Counted from the first letter of the stretch, positions 1 to 8,414 are shown. The stretch is DNA of 64,000 bases from Sarcina sp. DSM 11001 (GCF_900101015.1 NZ_FNFZ01000004.1:121749-185748); one strand, 5' to 3'. The notes: generated from the letters alone by a model not told the origin. Program-made: numbers and translations.

Positions 1-416
1 CCGTATTGCAGAAACTCGGACAGGATGGATTTGATCTCGTCGATCATCCCGGCACTGTGCAGCCCTTTTTGAAGAACAGTGAGCTCCTCCCCGCATTCTG
101 AAACGACCCGCCTGAGCAGGAGGCTCTTTCCGATATCGTCAAGGACAGTGCGTCCCTCCTCTCCTGTCTCCTGAAATACCCTGTAGGCAAGCCGTCCGAA
201 GCTGAGGACATCGATGTTCATCAGGACATGGGAAGGGTGCTCTTCCACCAGGTCCTTCTGCGTCTGCATTGTGTATTGCTCAGGCACAATGACAATATAA
301 TGTGTTTTGTCCTTCCCGGGTGTGGAAAGGGAACCTGAAGCCCTGTCAATGATCATTTTCCGCATGACGCGGCTCTTTCCTGATCCCGACGGACCAAAGC
401 AAAAGGAAAAACCCAT
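1..416 (-). CDS. addB: AddB (RexB) helicase-nuclease subunit, N-terminal part, cut by window edge
   Basis: Reading the minus strand from the ATG at 414-416 gives an open frame of 138 codons that runs off the window. It begins MGFSFCFGPSGSGKSR, a P-loop typical of the AddB N-terminus, followed by VPEQYTMQTQKDL and NIDVLSFGRLAYRVF, both characteristic of AddB. AddAB processes double-strand breaks for RecA-dependent recombination in Firmicutes. The ribosome binding site AGGGAGGG lies just upstream of the ATG. Only the N-terminal P-loop region is visible; the C-terminal nuclease and iron-sulfur part lies outside. addA would be expected next in the minus direction, beyond the window. Confidence 0.88.
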   Translation of the reverse strand, partial: MGFSFCFGPSGSGKSRVMRKMIIDRASGSLSTPGKDKTHYIVIVPEQYTMQTQKDLVEEHPSHVLMNIDVLSFGRLAYRVFQETGEEGRTVLDDIGKSLLLRRVVSECGEELTVLQKGLHSAGMIDEIKSILSEFLQY

Positions 417-487
417 AGAAGACCCTCCCTCAGGAGCCGGGCAGATCGGTAGTGCCCGGTTTATTTACAGATTTTTTGTATAAATCA

Positions 488-515
488 GCCCCTCTGCAGC
501 AAACTGCAAAGGGGC
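488..515 (-). terminator. Hairpin downstream of the propeller/solute-binding lipoprotein gene
   Basis: A 12-bp stem with one mismatch (GCCCCTCTGCAG, loop CAAA, CTGCAAAGGGGC) lies 30 bp past the stop of the minus-strand gene ending at 545. The following minus-strand bases are only moderately T-rich, so termination strength is uncertain. Confidence 0.55.
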
Positions 516-544
516 CTTTCATGCCTCATTCCGGCAAAGCGGTT

Positions 545-2839
545 TTATTTTGACTCCAGAATATAGACCTTTACTCTGCTCTGGATAACATCCGCTGTTT
601 CTTTAGCCGATTTCTGTCCTGAGAAGTATGCTCCGACTTCTTCCAGAACAATATTTGAGATGTTATAGTCCACCCTTGCGCGGCAGTCCAGTGATTTCAG
701 CGTCTTCATAACTGTATCGATATCAGCCTGCTTTGGAATGGGGATCTTTATGCTCTTGCCGTTCAGCGTAAGTTCCGGATTGTCTATGACCTCCTCGATC
801 TCCTTACCGTTTTCATCGGTATAGGTATAGGTTTCGGGATTCATGCTTTTCTCCGCTTTTGCATTCAGGGCGCTGATACTGATCGGGAAACCGGTCTCAA
901 TTCTGGTCTGGTATTCATCGAGATAGAATGTCCTCATGAATTCCCAGCATTCCTTCTTGTGTCCACTCTCGTGACTCATGGCCAGTGTCATACCATCCTG
1001 AATGGCCGGGCCGTTTTTCCCGTCTCCGGGATAGCCCATATAGAGAATGTCTTCACCGAAATAGCCGTATCTCTCCATCATATAGGAATGAAAATCGTAA
1101 TAAAACACTTCCCTGACCAGCTGGTCGCCGGATCGTACAGCCGCGTCATATTTATCCCAGTCAAGATTTTCGTAGTTGATGTCCTTGGGAAACTTCTTTG
1201 CAAAGTTGAGAATATCGATAAAAGAATCTGAATTAAAACTGCAGGTGCCCTTTTCCCAGTTCACAAATGTGTCCATGGCATAGTACATGACCCAGTTGAG
1301 GATCATTTCTCTGTTGACAACTCCCAAAGCGAACTTGTAATCAGCTTTTTTCTTTTTGATCATTTTTTCAAGCTGCGGGATCGTAAGGCCCTTTGTTCCC
1401 TTGAACTCCTTTTCTTTTCCCATCATGCCGCAGACATTAAAGCTCGGAGTCACAAAATACATTTTGCCGCCGATCCGGTAGGCGTCAAGGATATTGTCCA
1501 GATACTTGTTTTTTGAGATCACCGGATCCTTTTTAAACATGGGTTCGATGTCTTCAAAAAGCCCCTTGGACACATAACTCTCAACAGGCATCTCGGGAGA
1601 GATGTAGATCAGATCAGGGATATTCCCTTTTGCGATCTCGGAACTGAATTTGCTGATACCGGATTCGTCATAAGCGTACTCAACCAGATCAATTTGAATT
1701 TTGTCAGAAGACTTATTAAAATCGACGATCGTCTTTCTGAAATCGGGATCCGCTCCGGAACAGCCGAGTTTGAGCCTGACCTTCTTAACAGCTTCAGAAG
1801 GATCCGTCTGTTTTACCAGGGCAGCTGAATTAGCATCATCCACTCCATAGGAGATGAGGAACATGCTCTTTGGAGAGGCGACAGCACAGCCCTGCAGATA
1901 ACTGATGGTAAGATTGGAGCCTATATAGTCCAGGACCTTTACAGGTTTGGAACCGTCAAGCTTCAATCCATAGACACCATCTTCCCTGGAAGTGAAGAAA
2001 TCATAACTGCCGACACCTGAAACGACGATTTCAGCCCCGAACATTCCCTTGATATTCAGTTTGGTCTTTGTAAATTTCTCCTGACCGGGATCATATTTCC
2101 AGGCAATAAATCCATCTCCGGAGGAGCCGGCCAGTATGACCTGATCTTTCCCGTCTGTACAGATATTCCCGTAGAACTCCTTCGTCGGAATGCTGATCTT
2201 TTTAACGGATTTACCGGCATTGTCTATGATCCTTATATCTGTATCGGAGAGAAGAAATGTGTTGTCCTTCGTCGAGGCCATCCCCCGGATATAGTAGGAA
2301 TCATTAGCCTTCAGCGTCTGCCTCCATGCCTCTTTCCCCTTTTTATCCAGACAGACTGCCTCCCAGGCAGATTTATCTTTCTCCTCATCGTAGCTGTTGA
2401 CAGCAAAAAAGATGCGGCCGTCCGGTGAGACACTCATACAGGAAACCTGACAGTTCTCTCCCCCTTCCAGCTTGATCATCTGATCGTTCTTGCCATTTTC
2501 ATCAAAGATGCAGATCGACGGTCTGTCATCATCGTACATGCTTGTATAAAGCACATAATATTTACCGTTTGCGGCAGCGGGTGTTCCGTAGTTAATACTG
2601 TCACCGCCCATATCATCGATCACAAGGCCGCCGGAGGAAGCGGTCTTCTTTTCTATTCCTGTCAAAGGGGACGGAATGACCTCATAGATGGTGTTTACCT
2701 TTTCAGAGCCCTTCTTCTCTCCTTCCTTGGCAGAAGCTGCCCTTCCGCAGCCGCCCAGCGTACACAGGGAAACTATAAATGCCATCAGGACAGAGAGCAC
2801 ACCCTTTTTAATTCCATTATTGCTGCCGAAAAAAAACAC
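545..2839 (-). CDS. Lipoprotein with propeller-like N-terminal domain fused to an extracellular solute-binding domain
   Basis: A 764-residue protein. The start is GTG, chosen because GAGGAGG sits 7 bases upstream. Residues 9-31 form a lipoprotein signal peptide ending in the lipobox LGGC (Cys31). Residues about 60-340 hold repeated short beta-type segments (ICIFDENGK, SVSPDGRIFF, IRIIDNAGK), which suggest a beta-propeller. From about 350 (KLGCSGADPDFRKTIVDFN) the protein resembles family 1 extracellular solute-binding proteins, including a DLIYISPE segment. No permease or ATPase gene lies beside it, so it is either an orphan binding protein or works with a transporter encoded elsewhere. The ligand cannot be read from the sequence. 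The solute-binding call is fairly firm; the propeller call is weaker. Confidence 0.75.
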   Translation of the reverse strand: MFFFGSNNGIKKGVLSVLMAFIVSLCTLGGCGRAASAKEGEKKGSEKVNTIYEVIPSPLTGIEKKTASSGGLVIDDMGGDSINYGTPAAANGKYYVLYTSMYDDDRPSICIFDENGKNDQMIKLEGGENCQVSCMSVSPDGRIFFAVNSYDEEKDKSAWEAVCLDKKGKEAWRQTLKANDSYYIRGMASTKDNTFLLSDTDIRIIDNAGKSVKKISIPTKEFYGNICTDGKDQVILAGSSGDGFIAWKYDPGQEKFTKTKLNIKGMFGAEIVVSGVGSYDFFTSREDGVYGLKLDGSKPVKVLDYIGSNLTISYLQGCAVASPKSMFLISYGVDDANSAALVKQTDPSEAVKKVRLKLGCSGADPDFRKTIVDFNKSSDKIQIDLVEYAYDESGISKFSSEIAKGNIPDLIYISPEMPVESYVSKGLFEDIEPMFKKDPVISKNKYLDNILDAYRIGGKMYFVTPSFNVCGMMGKEKEFKGTKGLTIPQLEKMIKKKKADYKFALGVVNREMILNWVMYYAMDTFVNWEKGTCSFNSDSFIDILNFAKKFPKDINYENLDWDKYDAAVRSGDQLVREVFYYDFHSYMMERYGYFGEDILYMGYPGDGKNGPAIQDGMTLAMSHESGHKKECWEFMRTFYLDEYQTRIETGFPISISALNAKAEKSMNPETYTYTDENGKEIEEVIDNPELTLNGKSIKIPIPKQADIDTVMKTLKSLDCRARVDYNISNIVLEEVGAYFSGQKSAKETADVIQSRVKVYILESK

Positions 2840-3139
2840 TTTGTTTCCTCCTCATCTACGATACTATGATGTGCCTTCAAGTCAGTAAACCAGGTCAGAA
2901 GGGACCAGGCCAAAAAGATCGAGTATCTGTAACGCAGGGACGCTGTACAGACGTTCTTATTATACTACGCAGCAGGCAGGATTTGGTTACCGCTTTCACG
3001 ATTTTAACAAAAAAACACACTTGATGATTTACCTGTGAAACCCTCTTGGCGGCGGCTCTCCGCGGCGGGACAATAAAAAGGATAATATAAGATACTATGA
3101 GGAAAAGATTTTGCCGCGGTCAGTAAGATCCGGTCAGAT
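2840..3139. other. 300-bp intergenic region
   Basis: This spacer separates the lipoprotein gene from the small exporter gene, both on minus. It must hold the lipoprotein promoter and any exporter terminator. I found no convincing -35/-10 pair, strong hairpin or small gene in it. Confidence 0.5.
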
Positions 3140-3601
3140 TCAAATGAGAGAAAAGCCCACTACACTGGCTGTCATCATGATGACCCCTGCGAGAAGGACT
3201 CCCAGCATGACCGCGATGATCGTTGATTTAAACTCCATATCGAGAATGCTTGCAGCCAGCGTCCCAGTCCAGGCACCTGTACCGGGCAGAGGTATGCCGA
3301 CGAACAGGAGCAGGGCGACAAAAGTGCCCCGTCCGGCCTTTTCTGTCAGCTTTTCCCCTCCCTTTTTTCCTTTTTCCAGGCAGAAGGTAAAAAACTTTCC
3401 TGTCAGCGGTTTGTCAGCGCCCCATTCGAGTACTCTCCTGGCAAACAGATAGATGAAGGGAACGGGGATCATGTTCCCCACAATACAAACAAGATAGGAT
3501 GTGAGGATGGGCAGACCCATGCCCTGGGCGATCGGTATGGCACCCCTGAGCTCGATCAGCGGGACCATGGATACCAAAAACGGAATCAGATATTGTTTCA
3601 T
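3140..3601 (-). CDS. Small multidrug export family protein (COG2426-like), membrane protein
   Basis: A 153-residue, very hydrophobic protein. MVPLIELRGAIPIAQGMGLP near the N-terminus and FVGIPLPGTGAWTGTLAAS in the middle match the small multidrug export (Sm_multidrug_ex) family of integral membrane proteins. Four or so membrane segments are apparent. A TTG six bases upstream is in frame, but the AGGGG ribosome binding site lies 9 bases before this ATG and only 3 before the TTG, so the ATG is preferred. The family name is historical and a transport substrate has not been inferred here. It stands alone, with repeat-rich sequence upstream. Confidence 0.8.
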   Translation of the reverse strand: MKQYLIPFLVSMVPLIELRGAIPIAQGMGLPILTSYLVCIVGNMIPVPFIYLFARRVLEWGADKPLTGKFFTFCLEKGKKGGEKLTEKAGRGTFVALLLFVGIPLPGTGAWTGTLAASILDMEFKSTIIAVMLGVLLAGVIMMTASVVGFSLI

Positions 3602-3680
3602 AGACAATTTCCCCTGTAGATCATAATTAAACGAATACCATTATATAAGTGAAAATAATTATTTAATTTAATACCTTTAA

Positions 3681-3716
3681 TAAAGCCAATACCATTATTA
3701 AAGCCAATACCATTAT
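3681..3716. repeat. 18-bp perfect tandem duplication upstream of the small exporter gene
   Basis: Two exact copies of TAAAGCCAATACCATTAT (3681-3698 and 3699-3716), preceded by related fragments around 3633-3680 (ATACCATTATATAAG, AATACCTTTAA). Confidence 0.9.
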
Positions 3717-3800
3717 TTCCTTAATCCGTTATCCGGAATAAGAATCTGTTAATGGAAAAAGGTTCATGGCAGATATATGAAACTGGCATGTATACGGAAA

Positions 3801-3831
3801 AAGCAGGCAGGCATCTGGGACAGATGCCTGC
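3801..3831 (-). terminator. Rho-independent terminator of the aminotransferase gene
   Basis: Perfect 11-bp stem (GCAGGCATCTG, loop GGA, CAGATGCCTGC) at 3807-3831. On the minus strand it is followed by CTGCTTTTTCC, giving the T-tract. It lies 43 bp after the stop of the aminotransferase gene. Confidence 0.85.
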
Positions 3832-3873
3832 ACAGCTGTAGTATCAAATATTAAATTGATCAATGATAGTATT

Positions 3874-5172
3874 CTACTCTGCTTTATCCCTGTTATCAAG
3901 GATTTTTCTCGCACTGATGATCCTGACAACGAGCGAGAAGAGCTCAGTGGCAGTCTTGAGATCATTCAACGGAGGATAGGACGGCGCGATCCTGATATTG
4001 GAATCATAAGGATCCCTTCCGTAAGGCCATGTAGCACCTGCCTTTGTCATTTCGACACCGGCTTTTTTCGCCTTTGCTACAATCTCCTTCGCACACCCCG
4101 GCATTGCGTCGAAACTGATGAAGTATCCTCCTTTAGGTTTCGTCCATGAGCCGATGTCAAGGCCCGAGAGGTTCTTGTCCAGGATTTCCTCCACTGCTTC
4201 AAATTTGGGCCTGAGGATTTCAGCGTGTTTATGCATATGCTTAACCATGCCGTGGATATCTCCGAAAAAGCGGACATGGCGGAGCTGGTTCACTTTGTCA
4301 TGGCCTATGGTCTGTATGGCGAGCTGGCTGCGGATATCCTCCAAATTGTTGGGAGAAGTCGCGAGAGCAGAAATACCACTTCCAGGGAAGGTGATCTTGG
4401 AGGTAGAAGCAAACTTATAGACGAGATCGGGATTACCGACTCTCTTGCATTCCGCCAGGATCTCGATCAGATAATCCTGGTCGAGATCATAAAGGTGATG
4501 GATCCCATAGGCATTATCCCAGAAGATGCGGAAGTCCTTTGCCGCCGGTTTCAGTCTGGCAAAACGCCTTACGGTCTCGTCACTGTAGGAATAACCCTGG
4601 GGATTGGAGTATTTCGGTACACACCAGATTCCCTTCACCTGCTCATCTGTGGACACCATTTTCTCCACTATGGCCATATCAGGACCCGTAGGGGTCATTG
4701 GAACGGGGATCATCTCGATGCCGAAATATTCCGTGATCGCAAAGTGCCTGTCATATCCGGGCACAGGGCACAGAAATTTGACCCGGTCCAGTTTACACCA
4801 GGGGGTATTGCCCATTATGCCGTGGGTCATGGCCCGGGAGACTGTATCGTACATGACATTGAGGGAAGAGTTTCCGTATATGATGATATTATCCGGACGG
4901 TTCTCCATCATATCACCGATCAGTTCCTTACACTCTTCTATTCCGTCCAGAACACCGTAATTGCGGCAGTCTGTCCCGTCTTCACAGAACATATCTGCTT
5001 CCGAGGAGAGAACATCCATCAGTCCCATGGAAAGATCGAGCTGGTCAAGGCAGGGTTTTCCGCGGGACATGTTCAGTTTGAGATCCATGTTCTGGTACTG
5101 TCTGTATTCTTTCATGAGTACATCAATTTCAGCCTTGAGCTCCTCATTGCTCATCTCTCTGTATGATTTCAT
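3874..5172 (-). CDS. PLP-dependent aminotransferase of the class Ic aspartate aminotransferase type
   Basis: A 432-residue fold-type I aminotransferase. The N-terminal LNMSRGKPCLDQLDLS and the segment FASTSKITFPGSGISALATS, which contains the Schiff-base lysine (STSK), match the family PF12897, which includes the mycobacterial aspartate aminotransferase Rv3722c. The expected reaction is transfer of an amino group between aspartate or a related amino acid and 2-oxoglutarate, in the cytoplasm with pyridoxal phosphate. The start is supported by AAGGAGG 7 bases upstream of the ATG. It has its own promoter (5335-5363) and terminator (3807-3831), so it is monocistronic. Family older annotations call it MocR-like, but there is no DNA-binding domain. 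Confidence 0.85.
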   Translation of the reverse strand: MKSYREMSNEELKAEIDVLMKEYRQYQNMDLKLNMSRGKPCLDQLDLSMGLMDVLSSEADMFCEDGTDCRNYGVLDGIEECKELIGDMMENRPDNIIIYGNSSLNVMYDTVSRAMTHGIMGNTPWCKLDRVKFLCPVPGYDRHFAITEYFGIEMIPVPMTPTGPDMAIVEKMVSTDEQVKGIWCVPKYSNPQGYSYSDETVRRFARLKPAAKDFRIFWDNAYGIHHLYDLDQDYLIEILAECKRVGNPDLVYKFASTSKITFPGSGISALATSPNNLEDIRSQLAIQTIGHDKVNQLRHVRFFGDIHGMVKHMHKHAEILRPKFEAVEEILDKNLSGLDIGSWTKPKGGYFISFDAMPGCAKEIVAKAKKAGVEMTKAGATWPYGRDPYDSNIRIAPSYPPLNDLKTATELFSLVVRIISARKILDNRDKAE

Positions 5173-5334
5173 CTATTCCTCCTTCCATGAGAGTTCGTGC
5201 AGGCACGACGCTCCTTTGGCTTTACCTCGCTGTTTTATCTCTGGTAACATAGCCGGATTCCCGCATACATGTATGAATAAAACTACGCGCTGTTTATTCA
5301 TTCTTTGCGTTAATTACTGTACATATGAATCCTA

Positions 5335-5363
5335 TTATTACAAATAAAACAGCTTACTGTCAA
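5335..5363 (-). promoter_or_regulatory. Sigma-A-type promoter of the aminotransferase gene
   Basis: On the minus strand, -35 TTGACA (5358-5363), a 17-bp spacer and -10 TAATAA (5335-5340). The perfect -35 and spacing support it; the -10 is a weaker match. Transcription would begin about 155 nt before the ATG. Confidence 0.6.
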
Positions 5364-5471
5364 GAAAAATGTATCCTGTAATCAGCGTATACAATTTTTA
5401 ATTGATCTGTTTTATACGAGTAAACAGGATAACTGTTATCTGTCAGCCGCCTGTATTTTTCCAGGGGGTAA

Positions 5472-5496
5472 AAGAAGCCGCTGTCGGCGGCTTCTT
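5472..5496 (-). terminator. Terminator of the YneA-like gene
   Basis: Perfect 10-bp stem AAGAAGCCGC, loop TGTCG, GCGGCTTCTT, with TTCTTTTA at the minus-strand 3' side. It lies about 95 bp after the stop. Confidence 0.65.
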
Positions 5497-5590
5497 CCAG
5501 ATTGATGTTTTATACTGTGAGATATGATTTTAAAGCTATAGGGTTATGATTTCAAATTTAATTTTACTGCGGCCTCATGCTTAATACTTT

Positions 5591-6277
5591 TTATTTTTTC
5601 TCTGTCGAGTAATACGGAATCACGATCTTTGTACCGGGGCTGAGATCCGGAATCTCTCCCTCCCTGTAAGGCAGGCCGTTGATGTCGCAGATTTCCCGGA
5701 TATAGTCATTTTCCTCAGGATAGGCAGTCCTGTCTCTGTAGGTGTATACTATAGCATGAAGGTCCTCCCCATAGGGAATCGTGACTGTAGTGTAGTATTT
5801 CCAGGTCTGCTGCTCTGGTCTGCTGGAGGCTCTGGTCATGATCTGAAAGCCGGCTGTCGTTCCGGCAAGAATGATGGCAAGCAGGACAGACCGAAGAAGA
5901 AAGGCCTTCCGGCGCCTGCTCCTCCCGGATCTGCCGGAAGCAGAAAAAGTGTTTCCGGAATCACAGTCTGCAGGTGTATTCCCGTTGATTTTCTTTTCTG
6001 AAAGCGGTCTTTCTCCCGATGCGGTGTTCACAGAATGCTTAGTCTCAGAAGAAAAAGATACAGCTGTATTATTTTTAGCTGTCTTTTTTTCAGAAGAAAA
6101 CGCATCAGCGGAAAAAGAAACCGCATTAGAAGTAAAAGAAACCGGTCGTTCTGTATCTCTGCCGGCAGGTCTTTTTGAGAGATATACCTTCTTTTGAGCA
6201 AAACTGTTTCTGCTATAATCCATATAATCCATGGTTATACCGGACTGCACAAATGGCATAAGTCTGATTCCGTTCAT
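5591..6277 (-). CDS. YneA-like LysM protein, probable SOS-induced cell division inhibitor
   Basis: A 228-residue protein with a basic, Ser-rich N-terminal half, one membrane segment at about 125-147 (AFLLRSVLLAIILAGTTAGF) and a C-terminal region (about 158-225) ending GEIPDLSPGTKIVIPYY, which has the look of a LysM domain. It is divergent from lexA, the position of yneA in Bacillus and many Clostridia, where YneA is made after DNA damage and delays division. Its promoter contains LexA-like boxes, which supports SOS control. At 228 residues it is about twice the length of Bacillus YneA (about 105) because of the long low-complexity cytoplasmic N-terminus. The start has AGAGGTG 5 bases upstream. 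The role is inferred from context and domain. Confidence 0.7.
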   Translation of the reverse strand: MNGIRLMPFVQSGITMDYMDYSRNSFAQKKVYLSKRPAGRDTERPVSFTSNAVSFSADAFSSEKKTAKNNTAVSFSSETKHSVNTASGERPLSEKKINGNTPADCDSGNTFSASGRSGRSRRRKAFLLRSVLLAIILAGTTAGFQIMTRASSRPEQQTWKYYTTVTIPYGEDLHAIVYTYRDRTAYPEENDYIREICDINGLPYREGEIPDLSPGTKIVIPYYSTEKK

Positions 6278-6289
6278 AACTTCACCTCT

Positions 6290-6316
6290 CGAACAACTAT
6301 TCCAAACATTCGTTTG
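6290..6316 (-). promoter_or_regulatory. Two LexA-box-like sites in the yneA leader
   Basis: CGAACAACTATTCC (6290-6303) matches the Gram-positive LexA consensus CGAACRNRYGTTYC at 12 of 14 positions. The overlapping CAAACATTCGTTTG (6303-6316) matches at 11. Both lie downstream of the yneA -10, where a bound repressor would block elongation or open-complex formation. Confidence 0.55.
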
Positions 6317-6328
6317 TCCTGCAAGTAC

Positions 6329-6357
6329 AGTATACCGAACATAAATTTGCCTGTCAA
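6329..6357 (-). promoter_or_regulatory. Promoter of the YneA-like gene with a LexA-like box in the spacer
   Basis: On the minus strand, -35 TTGACA (6352-6357), 17-bp spacer, -10 TATACT (6329-6334). A LexA-like box CGAACATAAATTTG (6336-6349, 11 of 14 consensus positions) fills the spacer, so repressor and polymerase would compete directly. Confidence 0.75.
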
Positions 6358-6364
6358 TGCTTTC

Positions 6365-6430
6365 AGAACATATTTTCAGAACGAATTTTCGGAATATTTG
6401 TTTGCTTTATCAACATTTATGATGTATAAT
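6365..6430 (+). promoter_or_regulatory. lexA promoter with three LexA-like boxes at 13-bp pitch
   Basis: -35 TTGCTT (6402-6407), 17-bp spacer, perfect -10 TATAAT (6425-6430). Upstream, three degenerate boxes start at 6365, 6378 and 6391 (AGAACATATTTTCA, AGAACGAATTTTCG, GGAATATTTGTTTG; 11, 11 and 10 of 14 positions). The last overlaps the -35. This fits autoregulation of lexA. Confidence 0.7.
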
Positions 6431-6516
6431 GAATGGAAAGATTTATCAGAAACCTGATCATCACTGCAGCAGTATGCGATCTGTTTTTCTTTGCTATATA
6501 TTTGGAGGAAATGGGA

Positions 6517-7152
6517 ATGAGCCGTACAAAAAGCAATGGCGAGAGACGCCTCAGTGCCAAACAAAAGCAAATACTGGATTACATAAAAGAAGACATTCTT
6601 AAAAAGGGCTATCCGCCCACTGTGCGTGAAATCTGTGAAACCGTCGGACTCCGTTCGACCTCTTCCGTGCATGCCCATCTTTCCACTCTGGAAAAGAACG
6701 GATTCATCCGGCGCGACCCCACAAAACCCAGGGCGATCGAGATCTGCGACGACAGCTTTCAGGTCGTGCGCACTGAGATGGCTTCCCTGCCTGAGATCGG
6801 CGATGTCGCTGCCGGGCAGCCGCTTTTAGCCCAGGAAAACATCACCAGCTACTTCCCTGTCCCCGCCGAGATCGTTCCTCCGGGGGAATCTTTTGTACTA
6901 AGGGTCCGAGGGGAATCCATGATCAATGCAGGTATCTTTGACGGCGACCGCATTTTTGTCAATTCCTGCAATACTGCCAGGAACGGCGACGTTGTCGTGG
7001 CACTGGTGGATGATTCTGCCACAGTCAAGACTTTTTACAAAGAGAAGGATTATATCCGGCTTCAGCCAGAAAACGACACCATGGATCCTATTATTGTCAA
7101 GGACTGTGTCATCCTGGGAAAGGTTTTCGGCGTCTTCCGCCTGATGGGCTGA
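6517..7152 (+). CDS. lexA: LexA repressor
   Basis: A 211-residue SOS repressor. The N-terminal winged helix-turn-helix (about 10-75) includes GYPPTVREICETVGLRSTSS. The C-terminal S24 peptidase-like domain has the self-cleavage site Ala99-Gly100 (DVAAGQPL), the nucleophile Ser134 (RGESMINAG) and the general base Lys171 (SATVKTFY), so autoproteolysis stimulated by RecA should be intact. The frame stays open 84 bases further upstream, but TTGGAGG lies 8 bases before this ATG and the resulting length fits the family, so the internal start is chosen. It is transcribed away from the YneA-like gene, with a terminator at 7313-7347. Confidence 0.95.
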   Translation: MSRTKSNGERRLSAKQKQILDYIKEDILKKGYPPTVREICETVGLRSTSSVHAHLSTLEKNGFIRRDPTKPRAIEICDDSFQVVRTEMASLPEIGDVAAGQPLLAQENITSYFPVPAEIVPPGESFVLRVRGESMINAGIFDGDRIFVNSCNTARNGDVVVALVDDSATVKTFYKEKDYIRLQPENDTMDPIIVKDCVILGKVFGVFRLMG

Positions 7153-7252
7153 TCTGCTGTAAAGAGCGGGGGCAGCTGTCCCTGACTGGAAAATGGATAG
7201 TTTTCTTTACAGGAGGACGGCCGGCTTAACAGATTATTTATGGCAGATTGTC

Positions 7253-7302
7253 ATTACCGGTTATTAACATTACATTGCTATTACCGAATATTATTACCGA
7301 AT
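7253..7302. repeat. Degenerate ATTACCG repeats after lexA
   Basis: ATTACCG occurs at 7253, 7280 and 7293; the last two are 10-bp exact copies (ATTACCGAAT) at a 13-bp spacing. The array is in the 3' region of lexA. Confidence 0.6.
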
Positions 7303-7312
7303 AATAACAAAG

Positions 7313-7347
7313 GAGCCGGGCAGGGAAGGCAATTCCCCGTCCGGCTC
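7313..7347 (+). terminator. Terminator of lexA
   Basis: Stem GAGCCGG (7313-7319) pairs with CCGGCTC (7341-7347), extended inside by GGGAA and TTCCC, and followed by TGTTTCAATTCTT. It could also act on the convergent rsfS transcript. Confidence 0.7.
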
Positions 7348-7411
7348 TGTTTCAATTCTTAGCAAGTGATATTCCTGCATACCGGTGCGCAGAATGGATC
7401 TTATCTATGGA

Positions 7412-7825
7412 TCACAGCGCATCAGGATCGATCTGGGTTCCGTCTTTCCAGATCCTCTCCAGATCATAGAACAGTCTGTTCTGGGCATCAAACAGATGGA
7501 TGATCACATCGCCGAAATCAAGCAGGATCCAGTTTGCTGCCTGATATCCCTCGATCTGTCTGGGAGCTGCTCCGGCTTTTCCCAGACGCATTTCCACTTC
7601 ATCCGCCATAGCCTGGACCTGGGTCCGGTTATTTCCGGTGGCTATGATAAAATAATCCGCGAGGACGGAGACCTCTTCGATATCGATGACGCGCACATCT
7701 TCTGCCTTTTTGTCCTCAAGGGCGGAGATTGCAAGCCTCGCAAGCTCCGTGGAGCGCACTTTATCTTTGCCGGCGGATGTGTCGTTCTGAACAGGCTGGC
7801 TGCTGTTTTTGTTCATTTCAGTCAT
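7412..7825 (-). CDS. rsfS: Ribosome silencing factor RsfS
   Basis: A 137-residue protein of the RsfS/YbeB/Iojap family, which binds ribosomal protein L14 and blocks joining of the ribosomal subunits when nutrients are short. Diagnostic segments are DYFIIATGNNRTQVQAMAD, GYQAANWILLDFGDVIIHLF and the C-terminal FYDLERIWKDG. A longer frame exists upstream, but GAGGAG lies 10 bases before this ATG. The start overlaps the end of yqeK by 8 bases, which implies translational coupling. The order nadD-yqeK-rsfS is standard in Clostridia. Confidence 0.93.
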   Translation of the reverse strand: MTEMNKNSSQPVQNDTSAGKDKVRSTELARLAISALEDKKAEDVRVIDIEEVSVLADYFIIATGNNRTQVQAMADEVEMRLGKAGAAPRQIEGYQAANWILLDFGDVIIHLFDAQNRLFYDLERIWKDGTQIDPDAL

Positions 7826-8414
7826 AAATTGTCTTCTCCTCAAATATCTGTTTATAGTAATCATAGGTTTTCTGGGTCATCGGATCCACAACAAGGCCGG
7901 TGGAATTGAGATAAACCAGTGTGTCGTAAAGGATCTTCATGAGCGCCTCGTCGATGTCCGAGAAGGCCAGTCTGCGGATCAGGGGAAGGTTTTTGGCTGT
8001 AAACCTGCCCGGTTCAATGTAGTCCGCGACAAAAATGATCTTCTCCAGAAGCGACATTCCTGGTCTTCCTGTTGTGTGATAGCGGATCGCATTGATCATA
8101 TCCGGATCTGTGATCCCGTATTTTTCCGCAGCGAGCACGCTCCCGGCTTTTGAATGGAGGAGGGAGGCGCTGTCTGCTTCAAAAGAGGATACGGTCAATC
8201 CCGCTTTTTCACACACCTTCTGCATTTTCCGCACGTCCATACACTTGGCGCAGTCATGGAGCAGCCCGGCTGTTTCCGCCTTTTCGAGATCCGCTCCATA
8301 GCACATGGCAAGAGAAGAAGCTGTGCCAGCAACAGAAAGTGTGTGGATAAATCTCTTGTAGCTAAGCTCCTGCTCCAGCGTTTTGATCAGTTCTACTCTG
8401 CTGACTTTTTTCAA
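7818..8414 (-). CDS. yqeK: YqeK-type HD-domain diadenosine tetraphosphatase
   Basis: A 198-residue HD-domain hydrolase. It carries the metal-binding motifs RFIHTLSVAGTA and AGLLHDCAKCMD. The Bacillus YqeK family hydrolyses symmetrical Ap4A to ADP using iron. The start is TTG, chosen because AAGGAGGG lies 8 bases upstream and no ATG is near. It lies between nadD and rsfS. The 145-bp gap to nadD is filled by an 11-bp repeat array, so the RBS of this gene directly abuts the array. Confidence 0.92.
   Translation of the reverse strand: MKKVSRVELIKTLEQELSYKRFIHTLSVAGTASSLAMCYGADLEKAETAGLLHDCAKCMDVRKMQKVCEKAGLTVSSFEADSASLLHSKAGSVLAAEKYGITDPDMINAIRYHTTGRPGMSLLEKIIFVADYIEPGRFTAKNLPLIRRLAFSDIDEALMKILYDTLVYLNSTGLVVDPMTQKTYDYYKQIFEEKTIYD

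Larger units (their letters stand above)
5173..5590. other. 418-bp intergenic region between the aminotransferase and YneA-like genes
   Basis: It holds the aminotransferase promoter (5335-5363), a leader of roughly 150 nt and, near 5472-5496, the terminator of the YneA-like gene. I saw no small gene and no recognisable riboswitch in the leader. Confidence 0.6.

Noticed and set aside
5173..5334. Riboswitch or T-box in the aminotransferase leader
   Set aside because: No conserved core of a known class could be recognised; only AT-rich sequence with short palindromes.
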